Origin: Legionella jamestowniensis | Lineage (GTDB): Bacteria; Pseudomonadota; Gammaproteobacteria; Legionellales; Legionellaceae | DNA: 59,904 nt | NCBI RefSeq assembly: GCF_001467745.1 | Contig: NZ_LNYG01000008.1 | Location: 27,698 to 87,601 of the forward strand | Reading direction: 5' to 3' | Shown here: piece after piece, positions 44,861 to 55,374 of the stretch | Numbering within the stretch: the stretch's first letter is position 1 | Layout of the letters: each line of letters opens with the position of its first letter | Notes under the pieces: model-generated | What the model was told of the DNA's origin: nothing | Database searches by the model: none | Seen by the model: only the letters and a program-made list of their open reading frames with translations | Program-made: the position numbers and the translations under genes

Positions 44861-45782
44861 TCCAGTCACGGGCAGGTAAAAAGTCTGTATAAAGCTTCTC
44901 TTCGGGGCTTCCCTTTTCAGGATGCCAATTATAGTGCCAGTGCACTTCCGGAGGAAGGGACATCAAGATGGATTCTGTTCGACCTCCCGATTGCAAACCA
45001 AATAAAGTGCCACGGTCGTAAACGAGATTAAATTCTACGTAGCGGCCACGTCGATAAAGTTGGAATGCTTTTTCTCTTGGGCCGTACGCCATTTCTTTTC
45101 TTTTTTTGACGATAGGCTCGTAAGCTTTAATGAAGTGGTCACCAATACTTTTCATAAGCGCAAAGCTGTTATCAAAACCACCTTCATTAAAATCATCAAA
45201 AAATAATCCCCCGATACCTCTTGCTTCATGCCGATGCTTAAGATAGAAGTATTGGTCACACCAGGCCTTAAATTTAGGGTAAATTTCTGCTCCAAAGGGT
45301 TGGCATGCATTAAAAGCCATCTGATGCCAGTGTTTGCAATCTTCAATAAATCCATAGTAGGGCGTTAAGTCAAAACCACCACCAAACCACCATACTGGTT
45401 CACAGTTCTCTTTTTCAGCGATAAAAAAACGGACGTTAGCATGAGAAGTTGGAACATAAGGATTATCAGGATGAATCACCAATGAAACTCCCAGGGCATG
45501 AAATTGACAACCCGCTAATTCCTCACGATGTGCTGTCGCAGAAGCAGGAAGCTTATCACCAGATACATGGGAAAAATTAACCCCAGCTTTTGCAAAGACT
45601 TTCCCTCCGGCAAGAACTCGCGTAATACCACCGCCTCCTTGGGGTCTAACCCAACTATCTTCTAAAAATCGGTTTTGACTATCCAACTCTTCGAGTGATT
45701 TGCAAATCGAATTCTGTAGAGACAAAAGATAGGACTTAACTAATTCAATTGCATTGGCGGGTAATTCATTGATTTTTTTCAT
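44850..45782 (-). CDS. hemF: Oxygen-dependent coproporphyrinogen III oxidase
   Basis: The protein of about 310 residues shows the HemF signatures GGGGITRVL (substrate loop), [35 protein letters not shown] and [10 protein letters not shown]. HemF decarboxylates coproporphyrinogen III to protoporphyrinogen IX in heme synthesis, using oxygen. Of two adjacent ATGs, 45782 sits six bases after AAGGAG and is preferred. The operon-mate position next to flg is known from other Legionella only in a general sense, so no functional link is claimed. Confidence 0.97.
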   Translation of the reverse strand: MKKINELPANAIELVKSYLLSLQNSICKSLEELDSQNRFLEDSWVRPQGGGGITRVLAGGKVFAKAGVNFSHVSGDKLPASATAHREELAGCQFHALGVSLVIHPDNPYVPTSHANVRFFIAEKENCEPVWWFGGGFDLTPYYGFIEDCKHWHQMAFNACQPFGAEIYPKFKAWCDQYFYLKHRHEARGIGGLFFDDFNEGGFDNSFALMKSIGDHFIKAYEPIVKKRKEMAYGPREKAFQLYRRGRYVEFNLVYDRGTLFGLQSGGRTESILMSLPPEVHWHYNWHPEKGSPEEKLYTDFLPARDWISQ

Positions 45783-45923
45783 CATGTACTCCTTATACGT
45801 GAAGCAATCGAGCATGTTGCCTCAGCGATGCAGTGATTTTACTGCCTCAAGGGAGCTAAATACAGAGAGATTAAGTTAAAAACCCCCTATTTTACAGCAT
45901 AATTTTCATTAAATTTAAAATTA

Positions 45924-45942
45924 TTGGCATGCGATTTGCTTT
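45924..45942 (+). promoter_or_regulatory. Sigma-54 (RpoN) promoter of the flg operon
   Basis: TTGGCATGCGATTTGCTT carries GG (45926-45927) and GC (45938-45939) with N10 spacing and matches the TTGGCAC/TTGCTT consensus at nearly every position. It lies 36 bp before the flgB ATG. Legionella class II flagellar genes are known to depend on RpoN with FleQ. Confidence 0.85.
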
Positions 45943-45974
45943 ATTGCAGTTGATAGTAAAAAGGGAGTTTTGAT

Positions 45975-46367
45975 ATGGCCTTTGATTTAGATAATTACCT
46001 TGGAGTTCATGCCAAGGCACTCGTGCTCCGTGAGCAGCGTGCTACACAACTTGCTATGAATATGGCAAATGTAAATACCCCCAACTACAAAGCGAAAGAT
46101 ATTGATTTTAAAAATGCTTTGTCGAAAGCAATGGCTGGCGCATCTCAAGAAATGACGGTCGATAAACCGAATCATATTCTTGGCCAGGATGATTTTGAGG
46201 GACAACTTAAGTACCGCAATCCAAGCCATGTAACTCTCGACGGTAATACGGTGGACAAAAATTTGGAAGCGACTGAGTTTTCACGAAACGCATTGTCTTA
46301 TCAAGCCAGTTTAACCTTTCTGGATAGCAAGATTAAGTCCATGATCACGGCGCTAAAAGGGGAGTAG
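45975..46367 (+). CDS. flgB: Flagellar proximal rod protein FlgB
   Basis: The 130-residue protein has the rod-family N-terminal helix with NMANVNTPNYKAKDIDF and a C-terminal amphipathic helix. FlgB is a proximal rod subunit exported by the flagellar type III apparatus. It opens the flgB-flgL operon, directly behind a sigma-54 promoter and an AAGGGAG ribosome site. Confidence 0.97.
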   Translation: MAFDLDNYLGVHAKALVLREQRATQLAMNMANVNTPNYKAKDIDFKNALSKAMAGASQEMTVDKPNHILGQDDFEGQLKYRNPSHVTLDGNTVDKNLEATEFSRNALSYQASLTFLDSKIKSMITALKGE

Positions 46368-46369
46368 TG

Positions 46370-46792
46370 ATGTCTTTAAATAATATATTTGATATTGCAG
46401 GTTCTGCGCTTGTTGCTGAAACATCCCGTTTAACGACAAGCACCAGTAATATGAGTAATGCAAATGTGGTTACGGGTAATCCTGACGACACGTATAAAGC
46501 ACAATATCCAGTTTTCAGAACGGTTCAGGATGAAGCGCAGTTGTGGATGGATAATCAGGTTAAAGCCGGAGTAGAAGTAAGCGCTATTTATGAAAGTGAG
46601 GCTGAAGCAATTAAACAATACGATCCTAACAATCCGCTTGCCGATGCGGATGGGTATGTTTATGCACCCAATATCAATTATGTGGCTGAAATAGCGAACA
46701 TTATTTCTGCCTCTAAAGCCTATCAGATGGATTTGGAAATATTAGGTACGTCAAAACAACTCATTCAACGCACCTTACAACTTGGACAGTAA
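46370..46792 (+). CDS. flgC: Flagellar proximal rod protein FlgC
   Basis: The 140-residue protein begins at an ATG two bases after the flgB stop, with AGGGGAG inside the flgB end as ribosome site. It has the N-terminal rod motif (SNMSNANVV) and the conserved C-terminal segment (NIISASKAYQMDLEIL). FlgC forms the proximal rod with FlgB and FlgF. Confidence 0.96.
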   Translation: MSLNNIFDIAGSALVAETSRLTTSTSNMSNANVVTGNPDDTYKAQYPVFRTVQDEAQLWMDNQVKAGVEVSAIYESEAEAIKQYDPNNPLADADGYVYAPNINYVAEIANIISASKAYQMDLEILGTSKQLIQRTLQLGQ

Positions 46793-46805
46793 GAGGTAAT
46801 CAATA

Positions 46806-47471
46806 ATGACAATGAATTCAGTAAATGGAGCAAACTCTTTGATGGGGCCAGCAGCAACCGCACCGAAGAAAAGTCTGGGACAAAGTGATTTCTTACGGCT
46901 AATGATTGCGCAAGTTCAGAACCAAGACCCCTTGGAGCCGCAAACCAATGGGGAGTTTCTCTCTCAATTAGCACAATTTAGCACCAATGACGGGATTACC
47001 AAAATGCAAGAATCCATTCAAAATCTGGCGTCTTCCCTGCAATCTAACCAGGCTCTTCAAGCCTCAGCGTTAGTGGGACGTAAAGTATTGGTCAATAGTA
47101 ATGTTATGAATCTTGGTCAAGAGGGTGAGGCAAAGGTTGCCGTAGATGTTCCAGCAAGTGTCGATAACCTGGCAGCCGCGATTTACTCCGAGTCAGGTGA
47201 ATTAATTCGAACCATTCCTTTAGGTCAACGTAGTGTAGGACTTTTTGAGTTTAATTGGGATGGACTTGATCAAAAAGGGGAGAGGGTTGCTGCTGGAAAA
47301 TATACGGTTAAAGTCAATGGTATTTATTCCGGTAAGGAAGTGGCTTTAAAAACAATGACAGCAGCTAATGTGGATAGTGTTAGCCTTGGACAAAACGGCG
47401 AAGGTGTAAAACTTAATGTCGCTGGTATTGGTTCGGTATCATTAAACGATGTTAAACAGATTACTGCGTAG
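46806..47471 (+). CDS. flgD: Flagellar hook assembly scaffold FlgD
   Basis: The 221-residue protein has the FlgD N-terminal region (QSDFLRLMIAQVQNQDPLEP) and a C-terminal FlgD Ig-like/Tudor core (FEFNWDGLDQKGERVAAGKY). FlgD caps the growing hook so that FlgE subunits fold in place. It starts 13 bp after flgC. Confidence 0.97.
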   Translation: MTMNSVNGANSLMGPAATAPKKSLGQSDFLRLMIAQVQNQDPLEPQTNGEFLSQLAQFSTNDGITKMQESIQNLASSLQSNQALQASALVGRKVLVNSNVMNLGQEGEAKVAVDVPASVDNLAAAIYSESGELIRTIPLGQRSVGLFEFNWDGLDQKGERVAAGKYTVKVNGIYSGKEVALKTMTAANVDSVSLGQNGEGVKLNVAGIGSVSLNDVKQITA

Positions 47472-47585
47472 TTAATGATCACTAAACATGAAAAATTGAT
47501 TAAAATATAAATAATGTCAGAATTTGTAATCTGCCATTAACTCAAGCTGAAATTGCAAACTTGAGGATTACTGCAGGAGGCAATC

Positions 47586-48896
47586 ATGGTATTTGGAACA
47601 GCACTTAGTGGTATTCAGGCGGCCAGTAAAGATTTGGATGTCATTGGCAACAACATTGCAAATTCACCAACAATAGGATTTAAAAGTTCACGCGCCGAGT
47701 TTGCAGATGTATATGCCACAGGAACCTATGGTGGTGGGGGCAATGCTGTTGGAAGCGGTGTGCGTCTTTCCCGGGTACAACAAAATTTTGGACAGGGTAA
47801 TTTTACTTTTACCAATAATAGTCTTGACCTTGCAGTCAGTGGCTCTGGTTTCTTCGTTTTAAATGATCAAGGTTCAAATCTATATACCAGGGCTGGTTCG
47901 TTTGGATTAAATACTGAAGGTTTTATCGTTAATGCTAATGGGCAAAATCTAACAGGGCTTCTTGCCGATGCAAACGGTAATATCACCAATGTATCCGGCA
48001 ATCTGCAAATTAGTACAGCAAATATCAATCCCAATGCTACTACTACAGTAGCAAGTGGTGTCAATTTATATTCCAAAAGCACACCACCTACAGTCGATTG
48101 GTCGGGTGGGGCAACACCGGCTCAAGATACTTATAATAATTCAACCTCAACAACAATTTATGACAGTTTGGGGAACTCTCATGTACTGTCCATGTATTTT
48201 ATTCACGCCGATGCATCGGCTGCAGCGGGTGCCCCTAACGCATCTACGCCGCCTGGTACGCAAAATCAATGGTATGTTGCGTTTCAACTTGATAATCAAA
48301 ATTTACCAGCAGGTGCAGGTGCTAACACAGCCACTTTATATCGTGTAAATTTTAATAGTGATGGCTCGTTTAACAGTGCGTTGGACACGGCTAACAACCC
48401 TTTACCCAATAATTTGATCCCACTTTCTATGGCACTATCCAATGGTGCTGATCCGCTAAATTTTAATGTCGACTTTTCCAACAGCACACAATTTGGGAGT
48501 CCTTTTGCTGTCCAATCCAATGTTCAGAATGGATATACAACCGGGCGTTTAGATGGTTTGGACATTGACGAAGAAGGGGTTTTGTTTGGACGTTATACCA
48601 ATGGCCAATCCAGGGTTATGGGGCAAATACAGCTTGCCAATTTTGCTAATCCTGATGGTTTGCAATCAATGGGCAATACGAACTGGGCTGAAACGTCTGC
48701 CTCTGGCCAGGCATTAGTTAGTAATCCAGGCACAGCAAGCCTTGGTCTTATACAATCAGGTGCTTTGGAAGAGTCCAATGTTGATTTAACCGGAGAACTT
48801 GTTAATTTAATTGGTGCCCAAAGGAATTTTCAGGCGAATGCGCAAACTATTCGCACAGCGGATGCAGTGACCCAAACAATTATTAATATTCGGTAA
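47586..48896 (+). CDS. flgE: Flagellar hook protein FlgE
   Basis: The 436-residue protein shows the flagellar rod/hook N-terminal motif (GNNIANSPTIGFKSSRAEF) and the C-terminal helix LVNLIGAQRNFQANAQTI. Length is in the usual range for FlgE. It polymerises into the hook. The spacer before it (114 bp) and a strong GGAGG suggest extra control or just high translation. Confidence 0.97.
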   Translation: MVFGTALSGIQAASKDLDVIGNNIANSPTIGFKSSRAEFADVYATGTYGGGGNAVGSGVRLSRVQQNFGQGNFTFTNNSLDLAVSGSGFFVLNDQGSNLYTRAGSFGLNTEGFIVNANGQNLTGLLADANGNITNVSGNLQISTANINPNATTTVASGVNLYSKSTPPTVDWSGGATPAQDTYNNSTSTTIYDSLGNSHVLSMYFIHADASAAAGAPNASTPPGTQNQWYVAFQLDNQNLPAGAGANTATLYRVNFNSDGSFNSALDTANNPLPNNLIPLSMALSNGADPLNFNVDFSNSTQFGSPFAVQSNVQNGYTTGRLDGLDIDEEGVLFGRYTNGQSRVMGQIQLANFANPDGLQSMGNTNWAETSASGQALVSNPGTASLGLIQSGALEESNVDLTGELVNLIGAQRNFQANAQTIRTADAVTQTIINIR

Positions 48897-49059
48897 TTGT
48901 TATCAAATACCCTGAGCGAATACCCATCACTTTATCCTGAAAGCGCAGCGACTTGAGGGATCTTGGAGATGAAGCAACTGACAAGTGGGGAGATTCTTCG
49001 CTGCGTTCAGAATGACGTTATTACGTTCAGAATTTTGTAGTATCAAAAGAGGTGAAACA
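48897..49059 (+). repeat. Dispersed imperfect inverted repeat inside the flg operon
   Basis: The 163-bp flgE-flgF spacer holds arms ATCCTGAAAGCGCAGCGA (about 48935) and TCGCTGCGTTCAGAATGACG (about 48998) that are partial reverse complements. They are related to the dispersed CCTGA-AGCG-AAG-ATCT elements seen near 17111. It would form a stem in the flg transcript. Confidence 0.65.
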
Positions 49060-49797
49060 ATGGAACCTGTACTTTACAATGCTATGCATGGCTCGCAAAC
49101 TGATTTTAAAAAACAAGCGGTTAGTTCTAACAATTTAGCCAATATAAATACACCAGGATTTAAAGCAGATATAGCCCAGTTTGAATCCATGTATGTGACT
49201 GGCTCGGTGGAGACTGCGGAAGCTTTTGTTGTTGAAGGCGAGAATGGAACTAATTTTACCGATGGCGAATTAATAGCCACTGGAAGGGATTTGGATGTTG
49301 CTGTACAGGGAGGTGGTTGGTTTGCAGTTCAGGGTGCCGATGGGAAAGAGGCTTATACGCGTGCAGGGGATTTTCATTTGACTGAAAATGGGATGTTAGT
49401 TACGGCCGGAAACAAACCGGTTCTAGGAGATGGAGGACCTATCTCTATTCCGCCAGCGCAGCGTATTGAAATCGGTAATGATGGGACAATTTCTATCGTT
49501 CCTTTAGATGGTGACCCTAATGCTTTGGCTGTCATTGAGCGACTGAAATTGGTAAAACCAGATTCTAAGAATTTAATAAAAGGTGTTGACGGCTTAATGA
49601 GGTTGAGACAAGGAGGAGTTGCCCCCACTGATGCTTCCGTTGTAATTATAAAGGGAACGCTGGAGGGAAGTAATGTCAATGCCGTGGAACAAATGGTTGG
49701 TTTAATTTCCACTGGCAGGGAATTTGATGCACAAATGAAGGTTATCCAAGTAGCGGATGAAAATTCACAAAAGTTGGCACAACTATTGCAGTTGTGA
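49060..49797 (+). CDS. flgF: Flagellar proximal rod protein FlgF
   Basis: From the ATG at 49060 (AGAGGTG seven bases upstream) the protein has 245 residues with the motif SNNLANINTPGFKAD near the start and the C-terminal GTLEGSNVNAVEQMVGLIS. Earlier in-frame starts translate the repeat spacer and are rejected. FlgF is a rod component next to FlgG. Confidence 0.96.
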   Translation: MEPVLYNAMHGSQTDFKKQAVSSNNLANINTPGFKADIAQFESMYVTGSVETAEAFVVEGENGTNFTDGELIATGRDLDVAVQGGGWFAVQGADGKEAYTRAGDFHLTENGMLVTAGNKPVLGDGGPISIPPAQRIEIGNDGTISIVPLDGDPNALAVIERLKLVKPDSKNLIKGVDGLMRLRQGGVAPTDASVVIIKGTLEGSNVNAVEQMVGLISTGREFDAQMKVIQVADENSQKLAQLLQL

Positions 49798-49835
49798 TTT
49801 TGAGAGCCTAATAAAAATAATAACAAGGAAAGGCT

Positions 49836-50621
49836 ATGGAACCAGCATTATGGGTTAGTAAAACCGGTCTTGATGCACAAGATAAAAATATTGCGAACAT
49901 CGCAAATAACCTGGCTAACGTCAACACTACTGGCTTTAAAAAAGGAAGGGCGGTATTTGAGGATTTAATCTATCAAAACTTGCGACAAGCGGGAGCCCAG
50001 TCTACCCAAAACACCGAAATACCTACTGGGATTAACATGGGTACAGGGGTACATATGGTGGCTACCCAGAAAATTTTTAATCAAGGTAGCATTCAGAATA
50101 CCCAAAATCCTTTGGACGTCGCTATCCAAGGGCGTGGTTTCATAAGAGTATTATTGCCTGATGGTACTGAAGCTTTTACCAGAGACGGTACATTACAAAG
50201 TGATGCCCAGGGACAACTTGTCACGGCTAACGGGTATGTTATACAACCACCCATTACAATTCCTGAACAAACTTTAAGTGTCACTATTGGTACTGATGGA
50301 ACAGTATCGGCTTTGATAGCTGGTAATAATATACCCACTCAGATTGGAACATTGGAATTAACTGACTTTATTAATCCCGCAGGTTTACAACCAATCGGTC
50401 AGAATCTTTTTGTAGAAACCGTTGCGAGTGGTCCAGCTCAGACAGACATTCCTGGTAATTCGGGATTGGGAACTCTTTTACAAGGCTCATTAGAAGCTTC
50501 AAATGTAAATGTTGTTGAAGAGCTAGTAAATATGATACAAGCACAACGAGGTTATGAAATCACCGCGAAAAGCATTCAAACCGTAGATAATATGTTGCAA
50601 TATTTAGTACAAACTGTGTAG
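49836..50621 (+). CDS. flgG: Flagellar distal rod protein FlgG
   Basis: The 261-residue protein has the rod motif IANNLANVNTTGFKKGRAVF and the C-terminal GSLEASNVNVVEELVNMIQA. The length equals that of typical FlgG (about 260). It builds the distal rod that passes through the P and L rings encoded next. Confidence 0.97.
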   Translation: MEPALWVSKTGLDAQDKNIANIANNLANVNTTGFKKGRAVFEDLIYQNLRQAGAQSTQNTEIPTGINMGTGVHMVATQKIFNQGSIQNTQNPLDVAIQGRGFIRVLLPDGTEAFTRDGTLQSDAQGQLVTANGYVIQPPITIPEQTLSVTIGTDGTVSALIAGNNIPTQIGTLELTDFINPAGLQPIGQNLFVETVASGPAQTDIPGNSGLGTLLQGSLEASNVNVVEELVNMIQAQRGYEITAKSIQTVDNMLQYLVQTV

Positions 50622-50634
50622 CAGGAAGCGGACA

Positions 50635-51327
50635 ATGAAGGTTCGACGATTTTTACTGGGGGTGGGGATTATTTGCCAATTAGCAGGGTGTGAGGCTTTA
50701 TTTCCTCCTTACCCAGGTACTCAACCTGATTATGCACCTACTTACCCCACCGGTCCTGATCCAAAACAAACACGTCATATCAATGGTGCTATCTATAACG
50801 CGGAAACGGCACTACCATTGTTTGAAACACCTCGTGCAAGACATCCAGGGGATATTGTGACTGTGATGTTGATTGAAAAAACAGATGCCCAAAAACGTGC
50901 CATTACTCGTCAACGAAAAAATGACAAAGTCGAAATATTTAACGCCAGCTTTGCAGGAAGACCTATTGCTTTAGGTGGCGGCTATAGCATGGATTTTGAT
51001 CTTGATGCCAAACGTAGATTTGAAGGCGAGGGACAATCTGTACAAAATAATAAATTGGCTGGAAGTATTTCAGTAACAGTAGCTAAGGTTCTTTCTAACG
51101 GTAATATGGTTGTTCAGGGGGAAAAATGGATTCATATTAATCAGGGTAGTGAGTTTGTTAGACTATCAGGAATAATTCGTCCCCAAGATATTCGACCTGA
51201 CAATACCATTACTTCAGACCGAATTGCCAATGCAAGAATTGCTTATGGTGGTACGGGGCAGATTAATAATACAAATGCTCAAGGTTGGTTTTCACGCTTT
51301 ATTTGGGGACCTTTATTTCCTGTTTGA
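50635..51327 (+). CDS. flgH: Flagellar L-ring lipoprotein FlgH
   Basis: The 230-residue protein starts with a lipoprotein signal peptide ending in the lipobox LAGC (cysteine near residue 19) and has the FlgH core (PGDIVTVMLIEKTDAQKRA and VVQGEKWIHINQGSEFVRLS). It forms the outer-membrane L ring around the rod. Confidence 0.97.
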   Translation: MKVRRFLLGVGIICQLAGCEALFPPYPGTQPDYAPTYPTGPDPKQTRHINGAIYNAETALPLFETPRARHPGDIVTVMLIEKTDAQKRAITRQRKNDKVEIFNASFAGRPIALGGGYSMDFDLDAKRRFEGEGQSVQNNKLAGSISVTVAKVLSNGNMVVQGEKWIHINQGSEFVRLSGIIRPQDIRPDNTITSDRIANARIAYGGTGQINNTNAQGWFSRFIWGPLFPV

Positions 51328-51351
51328 AAGTTATGAGGATGGTTTAAATCG

Positions 51352-52458
51352 ATGCGTAAAGGTATCGCAGTTTTTTTACTCGTGTTTACTTCCTATTTGG
51401 CAGGAACCTTTTGCTATGCCGAACGCATTAAAGACATTGCAACCCTGGCTGGCGTAAGGACAAACCAATTGGTTGGTTATGGGCTTGTGGTGGGGCTCGA
51501 TGGAACAGGGGATCGTACCGGAACACGCTTTACTGAACAAAGTTTTACCAATATGCTGGTGCAGCTAGGTATTAATATTCCGCCCGGGACAAAACTGAAT
51601 TCTAAAAATATTGCTGCGGTTATGGTGACTGCCAATTTAAGTACTTTCATGAAAAAAGGGCAAACTCTGGATGTGAATGTTTCTTCTATTGGAGACTCCA
51701 AAAGCCTTCGAGGGGGCACTTTGTTGATGACGCCTTTAAAAGGGGCTGATGGCCGTGTCTATGCGATGGCCCAGGGCAATATTACAGTGGTTGCTTTGGC
51801 TGTCAGTGGTGAGGATGGTTCAAGTGTCACAGTCAATGTTCCCAGTGGTGGGCGTATTGCGAATGGGGCGACGGTGGAAGTGGATATTCCCAACCCGTTT
51901 TATTTTTCAAGAACATTAACTTATAACCTCCATAGTCCGGATTTTACTACATCCAAACGCATGAGTGACGCCATTAATGAACTTATGGGTCCAGGAACCG
52001 CGCACCCCATTGATGCTGCGTCTGTGGAAGTAACGGCACCCAAATCAGCTGCCCATCGTGTTGATTATGTGTCTGTGCTTGAAAATATAGAATTTACACC
52101 AGGAGAGGCCGAAGCAAAAATTATTATTAACCCACGCACAGGGACTGTGGTTATTGGCCAAAAAGTGCTTGTCAAACCGTCTGCTGTCTCTCATGGCAAT
52201 TTAGTAGTAACCATTAGCGAGAATCCTATTGTTAGCCAACCCAATCCTTTTGCGACCGGTCGAACTGTCGTTGTACCCGATACGCAAATTAATGTGGAGC
52301 AAAAAAATAACCGTACTTTCCTGTTTGCTCCAGGGGCATCCCTGAAAGATCTTGTTAAAGCAATAAACGCAGTTGGTGCTACTCCAGCCGATTTGGTAGC
52401 AATCCTGGAGGCTTTAAAGCAAGTTGGCGCACTAAATGCAACGATAATCATTATTTAA
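51352..52458 (+). CDS. flgI: Flagellar P-ring protein FlgI
   Basis: The 368-residue protein has a signal peptide ([20 protein letters not shown]) followed by the strongly conserved [20 protein letters not shown] and [13 protein letters not shown], and a C-terminal [18 protein letters not shown]. It forms the P ring in the peptidoglycan layer. It starts 24 bp after flgH. Confidence 0.98.
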   Translation: MRKGIAVFLLVFTSYLAGTFCYAERIKDIATLAGVRTNQLVGYGLVVGLDGTGDRTGTRFTEQSFTNMLVQLGINIPPGTKLNSKNIAAVMVTANLSTFMKKGQTLDVNVSSIGDSKSLRGGTLLMTPLKGADGRVYAMAQGNITVVALAVSGEDGSSVTVNVPSGGRIANGATVEVDIPNPFYFSRTLTYNLHSPDFTTSKRMSDAINELMGPGTAHPIDAASVEVTAPKSAAHRVDYVSVLENIEFTPGEAEAKIIINPRTGTVVIGQKVLVKPSAVSHGNLVVTISENPIVSQPNPFATGRTVVVPDTQINVEQKNNRTFLFAPGASLKDLVKAINAVGATPADLVAILEALKQVGALNATIIII

Positions 52459-52472
52459 CCAGGATGGTTGAT

Positions 52473-53372
52473 ATGGCAATTGATGGCATCGCTGTAGGTG
52501 ATTTTAAAAATTTGCAACATTTAAAACAACAAGCTCAAGCTGATGGGCAAAAGGCGTTGCCGGCAGTCGCCAAGCAATTTGAGGCAATTTTTTTACAAGC
52601 CATGCTTAAGAGTATGCGAATGGGAGGGCAATATTTTCTGGATGACTCAAGTCCATTTAAAAGCGATACGGCCTCTACCTTTCAAGACATGCTTGATGGA
52701 CAGTATGCCAGCAACATTGCCAATGGTCAGGGTATAGGTCTTGCTGCCATTCTGGCAAAGCAGTTAGGACAAACCCAGGCTCCAGCTGATACTCCTAAAA
52801 AATCAGTTGAGCAGTCACTATTAGCCTCCCGTATTACTCCCCTAGATAATCACAACGGGCGAGAAGATACTCCAAGAACAGCAGCAACTATCGATGAGTT
52901 TGTAAAATCTATTTGGCCCTATGCCCGACAAGCGGCTAATTTATTAGGGCTCGATCCTAAGATACTAATGGCACAAGCAGCATTAGAAACGGGTTGGGGA
53001 CAATTTGTAACTCGAGGTAGTGATGGCATTAGCAGTAATAATTTATTTAATATTAAAGCAACCTCTAATACTGAAAATACGGTTGAAACTAAAACAACGG
53101 AATATATTGCCGATACACCTATTAGGATGAATGCCAGTTTTCGAAGGTATCCATCGATTGCACATAGTTTCAGTGATTACGTAGCGTTAATTCAAGGCAA
53201 TAGTCGCTATGAGGCTGCTTTGGCAAATACGAAAGACCCTCAGCGTTATGTCGATGAATTACACCGTGCAGGTTATGCCACTGATCCTAATTATGCCTCT
53301 AAAATTATGGCAATTTACCATGGTGATGAATTGCAACAGGCACTAGAGCGAAATGGGTTTTTAATGGAGTAA
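52473..53372 (+). CDS. flgJ: Flagellar rod-cap muramidase FlgJ
   Basis: The protein of about 299 residues has an N-terminal rod-capping domain (QFEAIFLQAMLKSMR) and a C-terminal glucosaminidase domain (about 145-295) with the catalytic Glu in AQAALETGWGQ. It opens a hole in the peptidoglycan for the rod. The ATG at 52473 is chosen because AGGATGG lies the right distance before it; the ATG at 52464 is too close to any ribosome site. Confidence 0.96.
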   Translation: MAIDGIAVGDFKNLQHLKQQAQADGQKALPAVAKQFEAIFLQAMLKSMRMGGQYFLDDSSPFKSDTASTFQDMLDGQYASNIANGQGIGLAAILAKQLGQTQAPADTPKKSVEQSLLASRITPLDNHNGREDTPRTAATIDEFVKSIWPYARQAANLLGLDPKILMAQAALETGWGQFVTRGSDGISSNNLFNIKATSNTENTVETKTTEYIADTPIRMNASFRRYPSIAHSFSDYVALIQGNSRYEAALANTKDPQRYVDELHRAGYATDPNYASKIMAIYHGDELQQALERNGFLME

Positions 53373-53422
53373 GCGCTTAAATTACATTTTCGCATGGAAA
53401 ATATTGGAAGGGAGTATGAAGC

Positions 53423-55372
53423 ATGTCAGGGATTTTAAACATTGCAGCATCAAGCCTTAGTGCATTCCAACGGGCACTTGAGGTGGTTGGTAATAACATT
53501 GCCAATGTGAATACGAGAGGTTACTCAAGACAAACCGCCCAATTTACTCCAACCCCTTCTCACCGTTACGCAGGTTCTTTTATTGGAACTGGTGTTACGG
53601 TATCTGGAATTAAACGCAATAATGATCAATTTGCTACCCGTCAGGTCAGAGAGACGTTGACTACTAAAACAGAATATGACACGTTTTATCAGCAAGCCTT
53701 GCAAATTGATAAGCTTTTATCTCAGGAAGGAACAAGCATTTCAACAAGCATGCAACAGTTTTTTAATGCTTTGGCGCAATTGAATGAGGCTCCTGACAGT
53801 ATCGCGTCAAGGGGAGTGACGTTAAAACAAAGTGAACTATTAGTTGATCAATTCAATTCACTACAATACCGTCTGGATGAGTACCAACAAAACAATACAC
53901 TACAGATAAAAGAAGCAATTGATAGCATCAATCAAATTACTGCTAATATTGCCCAAGTTAATCAACAATTGGCTGGAATGCGTGATTCACCAGAGTTACT
54001 CGACAAACGGGATGAGTTGTTGCGGGAATTATCCCAATATGTCGAAGTTACGGTTGTTAATCAAGGTGATACAGGCATCAGCGTTGCAATTGGTAGTGGT
54101 GAAATGCTGGTAATGGGTACAGAGTATCGCGAACTTACCATTGAAAATAACACCACAGGTCAAAATGGAACCATAATTACTGTAGATAACGGTGCGGGCC
54201 CAACAGAAGTTACTAAAAATCTACAGTCGGGAATGTTGGGCGGATATTTAAGTTTTGAAGAGGATATTCTTGGGCAAGCAAGCCAGCTATTGGGGCAAAT
54301 GGCGATAGGACTTGCCGCACGATTTAATGCACAACATCATTTAGGTATGGACATGAATAGTCAAATTGGTAAAGACTTCTTTACTGATTTCAATTCCTCG
54401 GCTTTACAATTGGCACGCTCAATACCTTCCTCTGATAATACAGGCTCTGCAGTTCTATCTGTTGCCATATCCGATGTTGCCCAGACGAAACTAAGTGATT
54501 ATGAACTTTTAGTCACCGATGCAGGCACTAATGAAATAAGATTGATTCGAAAATCAGATGGTCAGTCAACGACGTTAAATTGGACCGATACACCGCCAAC
54601 ACCACCAGCAGGACAAATCATGATTGATGGCATGACAATTACTGTTGATAACGTGGGTAACTTAAACAACGATGACCGGTTTACACTAATGCCGACTCGG
54701 GGGGCTGCTCGTGATCTTAAGTTGGCTCTTAATGATGTTCGTGAAATTGCGTTTGCATCCCCGGTACGTATACAAACTTCCTTGGCGAATACAGGAAATG
54801 GTCGTATTGCCTTAGGAGAAATAGTTAATACTACAGCAGTAGAGAAAGAATTTCGTATCGATTTCATTTCAGACACCCAGTACAACCTTGTTAATGTAAC
54901 AGACAGTGTCACGACAGGTCCTTTTGTTTTTATCCCAAATACTGACAACACCGTTTTAATTCCGGATGCCGTTACACCTTCTTATTCGATTGTGCTGTCC
55001 GGGATTCCAAAGTCAGGGGACAGTTTTTCTTCCTCTTTTAATAGTGGCGGAATAGGGGACAATAGAAATGGTTTGCAATTAAATGCGCTACAGCGAGATA
55101 AAATATTTGAAGGGAATACGGAAAGTTTGTTTGATAGATATTCTAATTTAATCGCACAAGTAGGCGGGAAAACTTACCAATCTAAACTTCGCAGCGATGC
55201 TGCCGATATACTACATCAACAGGCTGTTGAGTTTCGCGAAAGTAAAAGTGGTGTGAATTTGGATGAAGAGGCTACAAATTTATTACGATTTCAACAAGCG
55301 TACCAGGCTGCAAGTCAAGTTATGGCGATTTCAGGTCAAATGATGGATATCTTATTTGCTGCAATGAGGTGA
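53423..55372 (+). CDS. flgK: Flagellar hook-filament junction protein FlgK
   Basis: The 649-residue protein has the N-terminal motif GNNIANVNTRGYSRQ and the C-terminal segment EEATNLLRFQQAYQAASQVM. The length is in the upper usual range, the excess lying in the variable middle domain (about 270-540). FlgK joins hook and filament together with FlgL. Confidence 0.97.
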   Translation: MSGILNIAASSLSAFQRALEVVGNNIANVNTRGYSRQTAQFTPTPSHRYAGSFIGTGVTVSGIKRNNDQFATRQVRETLTTKTEYDTFYQQALQIDKLLSQEGTSISTSMQQFFNALAQLNEAPDSIASRGVTLKQSELLVDQFNSLQYRLDEYQQNNTLQIKEAIDSINQITANIAQVNQQLAGMRDSPELLDKRDELLRELSQYVEVTVVNQGDTGISVAIGSGEMLVMGTEYRELTIENNTTGQNGTIITVDNGAGPTEVTKNLQSGMLGGYLSFEEDILGQASQLLGQMAIGLAARFNAQHHLGMDMNSQIGKDFFTDFNSSALQLARSIPSSDNTGSAVLSVAISDVAQTKLSDYELLVTDAGTNEIRLIRKSDGQSTTLNWTDTPPTPPAGQIMIDGMTITVDNVGNLNNDDRFTLMPTRGAARDLKLALNDVREIAFASPVRIQTSLANTGNGRIALGEIVNTTAVEKEFRIDFISDTQYNLVNVTDSVTTGPFVFIPNTDNTVLIPDAVTPSYSIVLSGIPKSGDSFSSSFNSGGIGDNRNGLQLNALQRDKIFEGNTESLFDRYSNLIAQVGGKTYQSKLRSDAADILHQQAVEFRESKSGVNLDEEATNLLRFQQAYQAASQVMAISGQMMDILFAAMR

Positions 55373-55374
55373 TT

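Noticed and set aside
48985..49059. Longer N-terminus for FlgF
   Set aside because: The extra 25 residues are translated repeat spacer; the ATG at 49060 has a good ribosome site and matches the family start.
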